From Anopheles merus (taxonomy: Eukaryota > Arthropoda > Insecta > Diptera > Culicidae): a DNA stretch of 64,000 nucleotides. The position numbers and the translations under genes were made by a program. The stretch covers positions 15,349,286-15,413,285 of the forward strand of contig NC_054082.1 in the NCBI RefSeq assembly GCF_017562075.2. Direction: 5' to 3'. Below are positions 22,065 through 35,100 of this stretch, in pieces; position 1 is the first letter of the stretch; the number at the start of each line of letters is the position of its first letter. The notes beneath the pieces are model-generated. The model was given only the letters and a program-made list of their open reading frames with translations. It was not told where the DNA came from and made no database searches.

Positions 22065-23574
22065 CGGGTTGAGCTGGCCGCCCGCCGCGTCTACCGGCTC
22101 CCGCTATAGGGGCGTCGTACGGCGCGCCGCACTCGGTCTTTCCGCCGCCGTCGCCTTTCGCTGTTGTGGCATCGTGGTGCGTGGTTCCGCTCCGGTGCGA
22201 CTCCTTCCACCTTGAAGGCCTTTCTCGCACTCCCACTCACACACACTCTCTCTTTGTCTCCTTCCCGGCGGTTCTCGTGCGTGCTAACGCGTTCGACTTT
22301 ACGCCCTATTCCCTTTAATGCGTTGGTTGCTCGTGCCTGCGTGCCTGCGTGCCTGTGTGTTTATGTTTCGCGTGCTAATTCACGGTTGAGAGCGTTTTCC
22401 ACGCCACACACTCACGCGCGCACCCGCTCGCTCGGGCGGGTTGCTTCGACCAATTTGCTATAAGCTCGCTTTCGCCCTTTTTGTTCCGTGTACGAACGTT
22501 ACGGCCAACCTTCGGCTTTGACTTGCCGTGGTCCTACACTCAAATAAGGCGCTGCTTGTTGGAGAAAATCAATCCACCGATGGTGTACCTGTGTGTATGT
22601 GTCTGTGTCCTCTAGACAACAGGGTGACCGAGGATAACAACAGCTTTCTGGCGCTGCGCTAACAATCGACGGCTTTGATGTGCTGCCAGCTTCTCACCGT
22701 GGTTCAACGCGCACCATCCTCCTTGCCGGCGCGAGCAGACGTCGTCACTGTGACAGCCCCGTTTCGTGTCAACGAGAAGTTGTTGCAGCTATCGCACCAG
22801 CAAAGATGGAGCGCACCACATTCCTGCCAAACACACACACTTGCTCCGTCAAACACTTTTACCAGCAGCAAACACGACACCTGGGATAAAAATAAACTAA
22901 CCATCAGTGAACGGGGAAAGCTGGCGCTCGCCTACTGCGTTGCGATGACGATACTGAGCGAAAACGATCAGCCCGGTGCCGTTGGCTGAAGTCTCCAAAG
23001 GACAATTCATCACTCAACGCATAACAACATGCAACTAGAGTCCAGTTTCCAGGGGTTCCAGGGGGGGGGTGGGATAAAAATACATCTCTGTTTGTCGGGT
23101 CTGCCTTAACGTGGGGCCGAATCGGGCAGAAGAACAGTTAACTTCACTTTTGCCACAGCTGCTTCTAGTCCTTCGCAGCTCTGCTCGCCATAAAGCGTTT
23201 TGTGTGTTTTAGTAAACATCAAAGCAGTCCTTGGAGCACTCGCACCAGTTTTGGGCCCCGGTACCTCTGGACCCTGGGCTGTTTTGCAGTAATACACTGT
23301 ATTTTCTTGCGTACTTTCCGCTTCCCGCAACATAATTCTTTTACGACTTCAATTTCATCCCGCACGATCCGATGCGGGCGTATTTGCGTGGTGTTTTGGG
23401 GTGGGGGAGAGGCAAAATCCTACCTCAAGCCTCACCATCACACACTGGTACGTAATTACACAGCGCACATTCAAGTGAAACCCAACCATTCCGCATCTCC
23501 CTCAGTTGATGGGATGTTTTTTTTTCTTCTCTCTATTGTGTGCTTTGGCTTCGCTCCCCCTTTTCCTGTGTGTT

Positions 23575-23611
<37 letters not shown>

Positions 23612-26600
23612 CTATTCCTTAAAAGTCTTTCCTTCGACTGGCCGCAAACACGTACACAATTGAAAGTACGCAGCCACACAATCACACACAGCTGCATTCC
23701 GCTACATGACCATCATCGTCGCGCACGCACACACGCTAATGGACACAAACACACAGATACACATACAGAAGACCTTGCACGTGACACACATGAAATCTTT
23801 CACACTCACACAAGCGTAGCAAAAAGCACAGTGGCACACACACACAGACACACACACAGAGAGCGAAATTCAGAGCGGATCCACTTGATTAATCCTTTAT
23901 TCAGCGCCTGAAGTACGTCAGCCCCGAAGAAGGGAACAAAATGGAAGGCAAAGGCAAAATTATCCCCCCCCAAAAAAAGAAAAAAAGGGACTTTTTGAAC
24001 CGTTGTTGTTGTTGTTGTCGTTTGCTGGTAGATTTTACCTTACACTTATACCCCCCCCCCCCGTCGTACCCCCCACACCGCTTGCTAGCGCTTTTCGTTC
24101 CCACCCTACGTGCGTTACTTCTAAATTACTTCAACTGCATAAGGGAGCGCACGGGCACGCGCGCGCGTCTCTGTGTCTGTGTGTGTGTATAATTGAACGT
24201 TGCTACTAACTTAAAAGGGACACGGAGGTGGGGGACCCTTCTTGCCAAGTAGGGTTACAAACTTTAAAAAAAAACCCCATTGGAAAAGCGAATCACTGCT
24301 ACACCACTATTGAATAATTGGCGAAATCTTGGCGGAGCGAAACAGAGGGAAGGTGGTTGGGTGGAAGGAAGGAAGGGCGGGCGCGGGCCAGGCGATACTG
24401 CTGTCAGTGAAAATCCCGGGGACGAAGGTATTTGCAATTTGATGATTAGAATCGATCCAAATGCTGATGACCTTATTCCACGGAAAATGCTACCACCATC
24501 AAATTAGGCGCCTCTCCCCCCCTTTCCCAACGGGGTAGTGTCGAGAGTGAGAGGGGGGGGGGGGGGGGGGCTTCCGGGAAGAAAGGCAACCTAAACAGCA
24601 GCAGCACCTCGAACGGGAACCAACGTAGCAAAGGTTGGTGGTGAAATTTTCGTTTTTCGTTCGTGTTTTTTCTGTTCTTTCACCAACTTTAAAGCCGCAT
24701 TTTTTTTTTTAGATCAAAGTGAAGATTTTCTGCTCTGTGGTGGTGGGTTTAGCACAGCGGGTGTGTGTGTTTTTTTCACTCTTCCCTTTTTGGGCACGGG
24801 TGTGCCATTGTTTTGACCGTGGAACACACATACACAGACACACAAACAGCCACAACACCGTCACGGGAGCCAATTTTAACACTGCACCTTCTGCACCGCC
24901 TCGGCATTGGAGCTTACCCCGCAGCCCAACTCACAGCCCGTTTGTTGAAAGGTGACGATGAAAGGCAAGGGGATAGTGGAGAGAAAGAGAGAGAGAAAAC
25001 ACTTTACGCCCTGTATCCTTGGGGGCTCGCAGAGGATGGGGGTTAAATCCTTCACATTTTGGGCGTTTGAAAATCGTAGCTGAAAATCATGAACACTGAA
25101 ACTGCAAAAAACAACACAATCTCGACGGACTACCGGAACAGGCTGATGGTGCACTTTTTGTGTAAAGCCTTTTGCCGTTTTCTGCTTTCCGGGGCGCGTT
25201 TCGGGTGACGCTGGAAGAGCTGGTCTGGGACGTCCCTGTACGGTCGCGCGTTCGTACCCGTGGCGCTATTCCGACTGCAAAGCCTTCAACGTCACTTGGT
25301 TTTTTCCCATGTTGCCTTTGCGAACACTACGAAACCGTTTTCACAAACACACGCACACACATCGATATAGTTGCTGTACAAGGGTTGTCGAGGGAAGGAC
25401 GGGAATGGTTGCTGTCTTGGTTTCGCACAGTAGGCAATGATGTGCGCTGTTGGGAGTGCGCGAGCTCCAACATTTGCTTTCTCGCTCTCGTACGTACACA
25501 AACACACATGTACATCCGTTCGTTGCTTCATAGCGTGTAGAGCACAGAAGCGTCTTTGTGTTGGTGTGGCAGTTACCAGGCAGTACAGGATGGTGGAATG
25601 ATGGAAAAAGGAGAATTCCATTTCCTTGGAACTACTTCATTTATAATATTACCTTTTTTATTATTTTTAATTACTTTCAGCACTCCTACAACCGTGTTGC
25701 ATACACCAGGAAAAAAATTACACCTTTTTGTTTATCTCGTTGATAGAATGGCAATTAAAAAAACACTTTTAAAAAACCTCATCAACTATTAGCACTTTTA
25801 CAGTAATTGTTCCGTTCGCTCGAGCGAGCGTGTGTCTGTGTGCGCGAACAAAAACAAAACCATCTGTAACGGTTCGGGTGTGTTCTATTACAGCTTTCGT
25901 CAACACAACCACCCCCTGAACACACACACTCGCACACACACACACCCACTCATACAGTGAAGGGTTTCATCCCCTAGTAACAAGGATTTGCGCGTTTGGC
26001 CTATAAAATTTTGCCATCGCCCAACTGATCCGCACCAGGCACACGGAAGAAAGGAACACGGAGGACGAGAAGGGACCACGAACCACACCAATACGCACGC
26101 ACCAGCACCAGTAAACTCTCCCTTTTCAAAACGGTAAAACCAAGCCAAATTGTGTAAGTGTGCCGTACCAAAGTGGCCACACAAACGTTCGCGCTGGTAT
26201 TGGTGTGCGCTGCTGCGGTGCAGCTGGGGCTGGGTGTGGATTGTTTTCGAAATATTCCCCCCTCCCCCCCGTTCTATAGCGCCTCTACCACACCGAGCTG
26301 CCAAGCTTGCTCGGTTGGCTGTGAGAAAGCTTTCCGGTGGCATAAGCTTTTATGAATTTGGCGAGCTCCACCGTCGAAGCGTGCGATGGATGCGCATGGT
26401 CGTTTTCTGACACATGTGGCGATGGAGACGCCTAGTGTTGTTGGGATGTATGTGTGTGTGTGCGTGGTTTCGGGGGTATCTTTTGACAGCTGTTTGTTTA
26501 CGTTGCGAGTGTTGCTTTGACAGTGAACAAGCCAATGTGCTTTTGGGAGCTTTCAATGAAGGTGATGTTAAAGAGGCAGCTTTTTTGTATCGAAAGCTGA

Positions 26601-26861
26601 AAGCGATGCAAGTGTTGGGAGGAAATTTTTCACAATGTTTCAAATCGGTGGCCACAAGATGGAGTTATTAAAGGAGTTAGATGTGTGTTTGCTTGGAGCA
26701 AAACAGGATGGTATTTGAGTTAGATTTAAAAATTGTAAAATTCTAAATGTTCTATAATTATTACAACTGCAGCATCGTTGTTTGAAAAGTCAATTATTTT
26801 TAATTTTATAGCATGAAATATACTGATACATGAATAATGTATTATCCATTAAATATTCTCA
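22065..26861. other. rho-5 upstream region: 5' UTR/promoter and microsatellite-rich DNA
   Basis: The first several hundred bases are probably rho-5 5' UTR, GC-rich with CACACTCTCTC words. I could not place a start site or an upstream non-coding exon. Beyond it are (TG)n at 23578-23607 and CA-rich stretches at 23680-23860, a C12 run at 24051-24062, a G18 run at 24553-24570, and CA-rich sequence around 24830 and 25920. Open frames here are short, of ordinary composition and show no recognisable domain. No gene is supported. Confidence 0.6.
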
Positions 26862-26871
26862 TCCATTGCTT

Positions 26872-27079
26872 CTTCTTTTTATTCTTCTTCTTTGGCACAA
26901 CAATCGTTGTCGGTCAAGGTCTGCCTGTACCCACTAGTGGGCTTGGCTTTCAGTGACTTATTGATTACCCATAGCAAGAAAGTCAGTCCTACCTATGGAA
27001 TCACGGTCCATTCGGGACTTGAACCCATGACGAGCATGCCGTTAAGTCGTACGAGTTGATGATTGTACCACGAGAACGG
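26872..27079 (-). mobile_element. SINE200 (tRNA-derived SINE), full-length-like
   Basis: In minus orientation it runs from a tRNA-like head (ACGGCATGCTCGTCATGGGT, then a B-box with GGTTCAAGTCCC) through GGACTGACTTTC to a GAAGAAGAA-type 3' tail. A perfect 10-base target duplication, TCCATTGCTT, flanks it at 26862-26871 and 27080-27089. I assign SINE200 from memory of the consensus. Confidence 0.85.
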
Positions 27080-27089
27080 TCCATTGCTT

Positions 27090-27213
27090 AGCTTCGAATA
27101 TTTCTTGATTTATGTGAGACTTAGTTTTGAAACTGTCTGAGAATTTAACGATAATCTATTAAAACTGACCTCTATTACTACGCCACATACGTTCATCCGG
27201 TAGTTTATTCGAT

Positions 27214-27279
<66 letters not shown>

Positions 27280-29718
27280 ACTACCGGAACCGTTAACGAC
27301 ACCAAAACCCCCTGTACGGCACAACGGAGGAAGCGCGAAACTTTAGCAATAATAACCTCGACGCCAAGTGTAAATCAAATCGGAAAAGTTGGCAAATCGT
27401 AACCTTTGCGCACACATTACCGACGACAGTTTGCGCCGGCAGCGGCGGGGTAGCCCGGGGCGCAGGAGGTGAAAGTCGAAGCGCTTCGACGATAATGGAA
27501 CTATCCCGGGTCCGTCCTCCGCTCGGGTCCAATGCAATTTGAGCCCGGTACCGGCAGCTGCCCCCTGGTTTTTGTTTTCATCCCACTTCATCGCTCCATT
27601 TCGGGTTTCGATCTCCCCTCGAACGGCTCCAAAGAGAGCAAAGTTTCCGCAGCCAGACGACGATCGGTGATATTGCCAATGCACTCGGCGCTAATAGTTT
27701 CGAGTGCCGCTACGCCGGGTGAAGAACGTAATAGTGATAATAATAATAACGATATCAATCCTTCGGGTGAAATCGCGCTGCCTGCGGGCAGCTAACGCAA
27801 GGCAGAAGTTGCTTGCTATGGGAAGGGGGCGAAATTTCAGTTTGCGAACAAACTCGCTACGGAGCGAAAGATTTCATAAAGAAACTTTCACCAATATCTT
27901 AACGGCGGGGTCAGGTGGGTTTTGTGGGGGAGAGAAAGAGAAAGAGTTCAACTTCTGAAGCTGGTGACACAAAAACTTACCCATAAGGTGGTTCGGTCGA
28001 TTGGAGCTAGCAGCTCGAATTGTAATAGCGTTACGTTGCAATCGCTGCTTTAATTACCAACTAACACGCCTGGCCTGGAGCAACGTCACTGACTAGATCG
28101 CAGGGCTAGAACGAATGGTGGTCGAGGTTTAAACTTTATAACAACAGCCAAACTTTGTGCAAAAAGCTGTCGTCGTCGTCGTCGCAAATGGGAGAATGTC
28201 AATGACCACGGCTTGCGAACGGGTTTCGGAGCTGCGAGCTGCGAACCTGCAGGAGACAAGCGATTTTGCACTAACACGAACGCGCAGGGTCTTCATTGAG
28301 GGGCAAATTTATAATCATTAGCATCCCCGGTAAGCAGATTTAGCCAGCCGTTGCAGGGAGGCGAAAAACAACTTGCCGAACATTGGCGAATCTGTGCGCT
28401 GGTCGGGCACCGGGCGGCTCGTATTTTATCAATTTAAACAGTTTCGCCTGGGATTAGGGTGCATTATCGTAGCGGCAAATGGGGATTACTCTCGCTCTCG
28501 TACCGTTCAAGTGCAAGTACGTCCGGGGGTTTTCCTCTCCGGGGGGGTTTGGGCGGCTGGATTTGTTGTTGTACTTTAAAGCCTTCGATCGCCTTGTCGT
28601 TGTAGGTCTTCAACTTCTTCCAAAGGACCACTCCACACTTGGTGCGTATCGTCAAAATGGCGCGTAAAGGGACGCTGTTCGCTGTTCGCACCCGCACCAA
28701 ACCCGGGGTAGAACGGGGTGCGGACAGGGTGTATAAATATTTATCAATGGTCTTCGTTTAAGTCCAGCTGCGAAGGGTTAAATGAAGAAAGTTTGCGTTA
28801 CCCTTTGCCTGGCACAGCACACGCTTACCGTACGGCGGCTCTCGGCTCTCGGTACCGGACTGCAGAAGTGCTAAAGAGACAGGAGATTATCATCTTTGGA
28901 CGTTCTTTCCTTTCGTTTCGCTGCTTGTTGCTTTGTGGGGACGATTTGTATCGCTCGTTTCGGTGTTACCGCCGTTTGGTGCAAGCGTAACAAGGGAGTT
29001 ACAGGGCATTTGGCGGGTGTTCAGTTACCGGGCCGCTGGGTTGTTGATGGGAGTTTTACAGTGCTGCATGCAGATTAAGTCGGGTTTCAATGGTCCGAAT
29101 TAGATGTTTAAGCCAAGCGAATGAAGGTTAAGAGCTGGCGATACGGCGACGATAGCCTACATTGGAGTAGATGTAATGAGAGTGTGTTCCACGGTAAGAG
29201 AAGGGTGGATTTTGTCGTTTGTGCTTTTTGTTACATTGTAGGATTTGTTTCTTTCAACAAGCAAAACGTTGGGACAAAAAGGATAAAGGCAGTAGTGGGT
29301 CTATTCGGTTGTGCTGCACACGATAAAGTCATTGTGTCTGAGGATGAAACAGAAAACATGATGACAGGTGACAGGCGATGGTGGCAGTGCAAAGATTGAG
29401 TGTTTTTCCTGTACTATTTTAACAACAGCTTCCACAACGGGAGTGATATCGGTACTTTAATAATTTTTGAACTATTAGCTGTTTCGATTGTTGAAGTTTT
29501 TTAATTGTCGATTGTTACAATCTGTCTCTTCGAATGATCCGATCATCTTTTTCGGTCGTTTAGTTGCCTCCTAGATGCTTCAACTCCTAGAATCTTAGAT
29601 GCTTTGCCTCTTTAACTTTTTGCACTTTTAGCTATTTGACGCGAGGAATCTTAGCCGCATCGGTACTAGAGATTATTGACTCTCAGGATCTTTGAATTTT
29701 GGACTCTTCAATTATTCG

Positions 29719-29720
<2 letters not shown>
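27090..29720. other. Intergenic DNA with a flanked CAG repeat
   Basis: Apart from the CAG tract at 27215-27277, this stretch holds no recognisable gene. Short open frames (27343-27684 minus, 29121-29399 plus) have no domain and no splice context that would support them. AATTTATAATCATTAGC near 28307 looks like the AT-rich words of insect enhancers, but that is impression only. Confidence 0.55.
27197..27287. repeat. (CAG)21 microsatellite between perfect 10-base inverted arms
   Basis: Twenty-one uninterrupted CAG units (27215-27277) lie between CCGGTAGTTT (27197-27206) and its exact reverse complement AAACTACCGG (27278-27287). The right arm directly abuts the repeat, while eight bases separate it from the left arm. 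Confidence 0.9.

Positions 29721-29753
<33 letters not shown>
29721..29753. repeat. (TC)16 microsatellite
   Basis: An uninterrupted TC tract. On the minus strand it is a GA tail that directly follows the 3' end of the LINE remnant at 29754-30848. Confidence 0.9.
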
Positions 29754-29757
<4 letters not shown>

Positions 29758-30848
29758 ATCTCGCTTTCTTGTTGGCCTATTCACGATAGAGCACGTCGAT
29801 GTGACATGGCCCGGTCAACAATCATTCTCCACGATGCTCGGTCGTCAGGTCTCGCTTCAGCTGGTCCAGCAATCCAGTTCGCTGTGCTTCCCTGCGCCTT
29901 ATGCCGAACTGGAGATCGCTGTCGAACACCTTGTTGGTGGGGCATGAGTCTGGCATCCTCATGACATGCCCCAGCCATCGTATCCTGCCAGCCTTCGCCA
30001 CCGTCAGGATGCTCGGTTCGCCGGACAGCTCAGCAAGCTCGTGGTTCATCCATCTCCTCCACGCTTCATGCTCGAACACACCGCCAATGATGGTCCGGAG
30101 GATGCGTCGCTCAAACACGCCCAGAGCGTTTGGATCCTCCGCTCGAATGGCCACCTGGTGAATCAAGGTGCAATATATCTCACATTTCGTGCGATATCGA
30201 AGTCTTCTGGATCTCAGGCAATGCGTCTGCAGATTTCGCTGCTGATGTCCCGAGATAGCAGAACTCCTTTACTACCTCGAGATTGTCGCCGTCAACTATT
30301 ACACTGCACCCCAGATAGTCTGAGCCTCCGGCAAGCAGGTACTTCGTCTTCGTCGCACTGATTCTCAATCCAATACTTGCTGCTTCGCGTTTGAGTCGGG
30401 TGTACGCCTCACACACCTTCACTGTTGTCCTGCCGATGATGTCGACGTCATCCGCGAAACCAAGAAATTGGAGAGACCGATGTAAAAGATTGTGCCACGG
30501 ATGTCGTGATCTAGCCCCGCGGCCGTTCATGGTTGCCTCTAACAGCCGGATCAACTGCCCTGGGAAGTGGTGCCGCTGCATAGCTGCCGACAAAATTTGT
30601 AGCAAGGGGCGCAAGTCTGCAGAACAGGATCTGGGACAGGATCTTGTAGGTGGCATTCAGGACTGTGATGGCTCGGAAATTCGAGCAATCCAGCCCTGTC
30701 GCTCTTTTTGCAGACTGGGTGAATAACTGTAAAGCTTGAATAGCTATAAGAATAAGCTTCCACTCCTCCGGTAGTTTCTCCTGCTTCCAGACTTTCAGCT
30801 GATGCATTTCGCCGGTAAGCCTCTGTGGCCCCATCTTGAAGAACCATT
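29754..30848 (-). mobile_element. Decayed non-LTR retrotransposon (LINE) reverse-transcriptase remnant
   Basis: On minus, successive frames carry LINE reverse-transcriptase fragments: LPEEWKL, then CSNFRAITVLNATYKILSQI and LATNFVGSY at about 30780-30600, FLGFADDVDIIGR with the FADD catalytic box at 30458-30447, KTKYLLAGGSDYLG and EFCYLGT at about 30340-30260, and the C-terminal FERRILRTIIGG and IRWLGHVMRMPDSCP at about 30105-29935. Frames shift between blocks. Compared with intact relatives, sequence is missing between NFVGSY and FPGQLIRLLEATMNG and again before SLQFLGFADD, so palm motifs A and B are lost. The 5' end is absent. It is dead. The clade was not determined. Confidence 0.85.
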
Positions 30849-31497
30849 ACATCCTATAATTCTTCGACTCATTTCAATTATCCTTTCAATTTGTTGGGCG
30901 ATTCTACATCCTTTCGATCCGTCATATCTTTGCCCTTTCAACTGTTTTACCTTTTCATTTTAGATTATTACTCCTCTCATTCTTTTCCCTCCTACTGTTA
31001 TATTCTTGGATTCTCCTACTCTTTGATGCTATTTCTATATTACTGGTTTTACATAAATATTTATCTCTTTTTCAAATACGAAATTCAAATGTCTCTTCTC
31101 GTCTTCACAAGCGTTTTTATAAAATATTTTAAATACAATAATACCAGGTGAATTGTTAATATTTGCTGCACACTCCAGCAAACAGCGTAGAACCAATTCC
31201 CCGAAATTGATTGACAACCGCTCAAAGGCTGCATTGAACGCGAGCTCGAAATCAAATCAAGTAGCATACCGAGGCTTCCAAAACACACGCTACAACAATT
31301 GAATTTGGTGCACCAATTCCCACAGTGCACCTGCAAAATAGTTCCAAATTGAGCAGAACTCGTTCGCAGAGCTGTTATTGCCACCGAAAGAATGTGTGCG
31401 CTTTCATCGGTTGCACATTCCATCTTTAGCCGAATCATAACGAAGATTGAAATCGTGCACTCAAATCACCCGCTGGCTGCACGGATCTGCAACGGTT

Positions 31498-31501
<4 letters not shown>

Positions 31502-31575
<74 letters not shown>
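31502..31575. repeat. (TG)37 microsatellite
   Basis: About 37 uninterrupted TG units, the longest dinucleotide repeat in the window. Confidence 0.95.
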
Positions 31576-31577
<2 letters not shown>

Positions 31578-32098
31578 TGTGCTTATGACACGGAAGAAAT
31601 TGAATTGTCAATGGATTTGATATTTGTTGACCATTTCCAATCGCTTTTCGCGCATTTCGAAGCCGAAATGAAATGAAACGTCTAAGCGTGGCGCTGTGGT
31701 GCTGTGTATCGACTGAAGCAAGGTAGGAAGTACAAAGTGTATGGTGTCTTGCATCCGGATTGTTTGCTGCAGGTGCTGCTCCTGTTGCAGCTACTGCTGT
31801 GTCTGCCTAACTTCATGCCCCCTCCTGGGGGATGTCAATTTCGAAGATGAGCTTTCGGGCGAGATGTAGTGCAATTTCAAACCTTCGGAAAGAACCTCCC
31901 CGAGCGGATGGGTGTTATCTTCCATCAGTACAGCACGAGGGCGAGTTGGAAAGGTGTTAAAAAATTCACCTTCTGCACAGAGGCAAAGTGCAACGATGCG
32001 GGCAACACAGTAACAGTGCCGAGCAAGAAAAGATGGCAAGCGAGGCAATGTGCAGAAACGAAGCGGAATCTTGTGTCGTACGTTTTTGGATGGAAAAC

Positions 32099-32100
<2 letters not shown>

Positions 32101-32131
<31 letters not shown>
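32101..32131. repeat. (CT)15 microsatellite
   Basis: Uninterrupted CT tract followed by CCCTCTG. Confidence 0.95.
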
Positions 32132-32135
<4 letters not shown>

Positions 32136-35100
32136 TGTCGTGCTGTCCTGCCTTCCCATCCCCAAGGGGAAAAAGCGGTGGGAAGAGTGGATAAAATCGG
32201 TTAGAAATAATATTCTACAAAATATTGCGGAATCGACCGCGGTGCGATCGTTCGCTGTTTTTCTGCCATGATCGGTAAGTTCGTTTGCTTGTACGATGTC
32301 AGTCGGAAAATTCGGTTTCTGGTAGCGGTGCCGCAGCAGCGGGAGAGCGGAATGAATCGAACAAGGGGAAAAGCATTTCACTGTTTGCCCTCAGCGTTTG
32401 CCATCAGCAGTTCCTTGTGCGGCTGCCACTGCCATCGCTGCTGCACGGTCCAGCAAACCGTACGCCGGCAAATGACAAATAAGTAAAGCATTGCGGATGA
32501 CAGTGGCAGTTTTCCGCTGATGCTGGCACTGCCAGGCACCAGCCAAGTGACTGGGGTGTCCCGCGGTAGCACTACTTCCGGTCGCACTGCACACATTCGC
32601 CTTGAAATACGGTGTGATTTTTACGGCCAGCGAAAGACCCCGGCCAGGATGTGTGGCTTCCTATTTCTTAGCTTTTGAAATAGTAAGCGAGCGGAACGAA
32701 CGGAACTTGGGTCCGACGGTGACACAGTCTTCGAGCTCGTGGGGGGGGGGGCCTTGCACTGCCCGGAAACAGCATTGGTTACAGTGTTCATATCACCACA
32801 AAGACTTGGTGCTTGGTGCGGTTTGGGAGGTATTATTTGGAAGACGGTGAATCGCTTCGGTGGCATGTTGTCAAGCAAGTGTGCAGGGTGCACAAAAAAA
32901 AAACCCTTTAATGCACTGTTGATCATGTTTTCAATTTTCGGAGGGAAAAATTTAATTTTAGATTGCACGAAACCGACCTTCTTTATGAGGCAGAAGTCTC
33001 ATATTTATTGTTACTGAATATTATTATAATACGAAAGAAGAAAACCGAGGGTCATATTAAGTGATTTAGAAAGCAAGATCGATTTTTTTATCGATTGAAT
33101 ATATTTTCTTCCACAAAAGCTGCTTGCAAAACACTCCAGGGAACAACAGTCATCGATGGCAGTGAACCAAGACGCATCTGTACTTATACTGGGCTGATAG
33201 AACGAAGCATTTCTCCATAATGTTTGATTTTTCCACTTCTTGGACATCTAGTGCCTTGATTAAGCGGAAAGTATCACCCGGCTGACTTAAAAATGCTTTT
33301 CTTAAAGGCAGCAATCGCCTTACAACGTCTTAACATGGAAGTTCTTCCATGTGCATTGCATAGTTTTAGGCGTTTTTTCCATTAAAAGGTGAATAGACAA
33401 AGTAAACCCAACTGGTTGGTACATTCTAGTAGCTTTCTAAGACGTCTTTAACAATCATGATACCCCCACCCCCTTAGGGGCTGTCCGTAGATGGCGCAAA
33501 ACCCAGAAACAGGCTGCAGTGGCACAATAAAGCACCCATTTTTCGTGCAAGCTTTCAATTTCAACCATACCACAGCATGACAAAGCGAAGCAAGGAGGCA
33601 ACAATTTCGTTACCAAGGAAATAGATAGTGCACGGATGGTGCGATGGGTTAGGCACACACACACACACACAATGCACAGACACCGACCTGCCATCGGACC
33701 GGTGCCGATGGTGGTTTTGGTCGATTTTGATGGAATTTTCGTGCCCTCGAGCGAGCGAGCGAGCGGGAATGGTGGGAAATTGAAAGAAAGAAACCTCGAA
33801 GAATCTTTACCCACCCAGACGGAATCGAATGTCACCCGTTATAATGGGATATTCGATGAGTTGAGGCTGGGTTTAGGTGCCGGCGGCCATTTGTGAGCTC
33901 CAACTGCCAGCCCGACGACGGTGCGCTTTGCGTCCACACTGGTCGGCAAAGGGAGGCGCTGAGGGATGGGTTTGAAAATTGTGTTATATTTCATCCCGTT
34001 TTGTCTCTGGTGATGTCACGCCGAGGGCAGGCACGTGCATTGTGTGATCGGCACCGGCAACGGCATCGTGCCAGTACGCTTCGTCCAGCGGGACTGATAT
34101 GGTATGGCTGCTCGTGCTGCTTATTTTAATAAGTAATTGAAATCCCTGCCGGCAGTACGAGCTGCGCTGTGGCGAAACGTGTGGCCCCTAGAAAAAAAGG
34201 GGGCAAAAGATCTAAGACTTGCAACAAGAAAAGATACGTTAATTGAATTCAGCGTCACCGTCGTAAATATCGATAATTGCGAGACCGGCCTGTGGCCGTG
34301 GAAATTTCATTAGGCCCCTTACGACTACACTGCGCACGAAGCTGCACGGCACCGAGTGGACGGTTTCTAATTTTGAGCGCCTTCACTGTGCCGTGCCGCC
34401 ACCAACTAATGAGAGACAGGAAGCGTGCAAGCTGCGCCAGCTGTTGCTTCGGAAATTCATTTCGAGCCTTGCGGCGCCCGACCCGGCCCAATAAGAAGCT
34501 CTCAGCTGTCGCGCGACTGAACGGTTGCGCTTTGGGTTTCGGAAGGTCTTTTAATGGTATCCGTAAACGTCGCTTTTAGGGGACTGGTCGCGTAAATGAG
34601 CTTCCTTCCCGGTGTGTTTTTTCTTCTTCTGTGTGTGTCGTCCAAAAGTGGGAAATGCGGGAGCCCTAATTAATTATACAACTTTTTGCCAATATTCTGC
34701 GTGCGTTTCATTTGTTGTTCCCAAAGCTCGTGCTGATGGCGATAAATGGTTCTGGGGCCCTCTTTTTTTCCCCCACTGGAAACAAAATACTACCTTTTTG
34801 TCAGTACCTTGAATAGCATTTCGATTGCAAGCTTTAAGAGCAGCTTCCCGCTACACAGATGATCGCTCGCATCCACTTACGCCATTCTGTGTGCCAATGC
34901 CCGTTGGAAGATACAAACGGGGAAAGAAATTGCTTTCCGCTTCACTCGTCACAACTTTTCGGGGAAACGGAAGGCCACACACTAACGCACACTCACCGAC
35001 TCTCCCGGCCCCAATTCTTGATATTAATCCATCCGGAAGCACTCGGGTTGGCATCATAAATCAAACAACAGGCCACCAGCCAGCCAGTGCGCTACCACTT

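Noticed and set aside
26414..26671. 85-codon plus frame ending in a plausible helical segment (EQANVLLGAFNEGDVKEAAF)
   Set aside because: The C-terminal half looks protein-like, but the N-terminal half is GT-repeat derived and I know no match. It is not strong enough to call a gene.
31502..31575. CRISPR-like or telomeric array
   Set aside because: It is a plain TG microsatellite without spacers, and the genome is clearly that of an insect.
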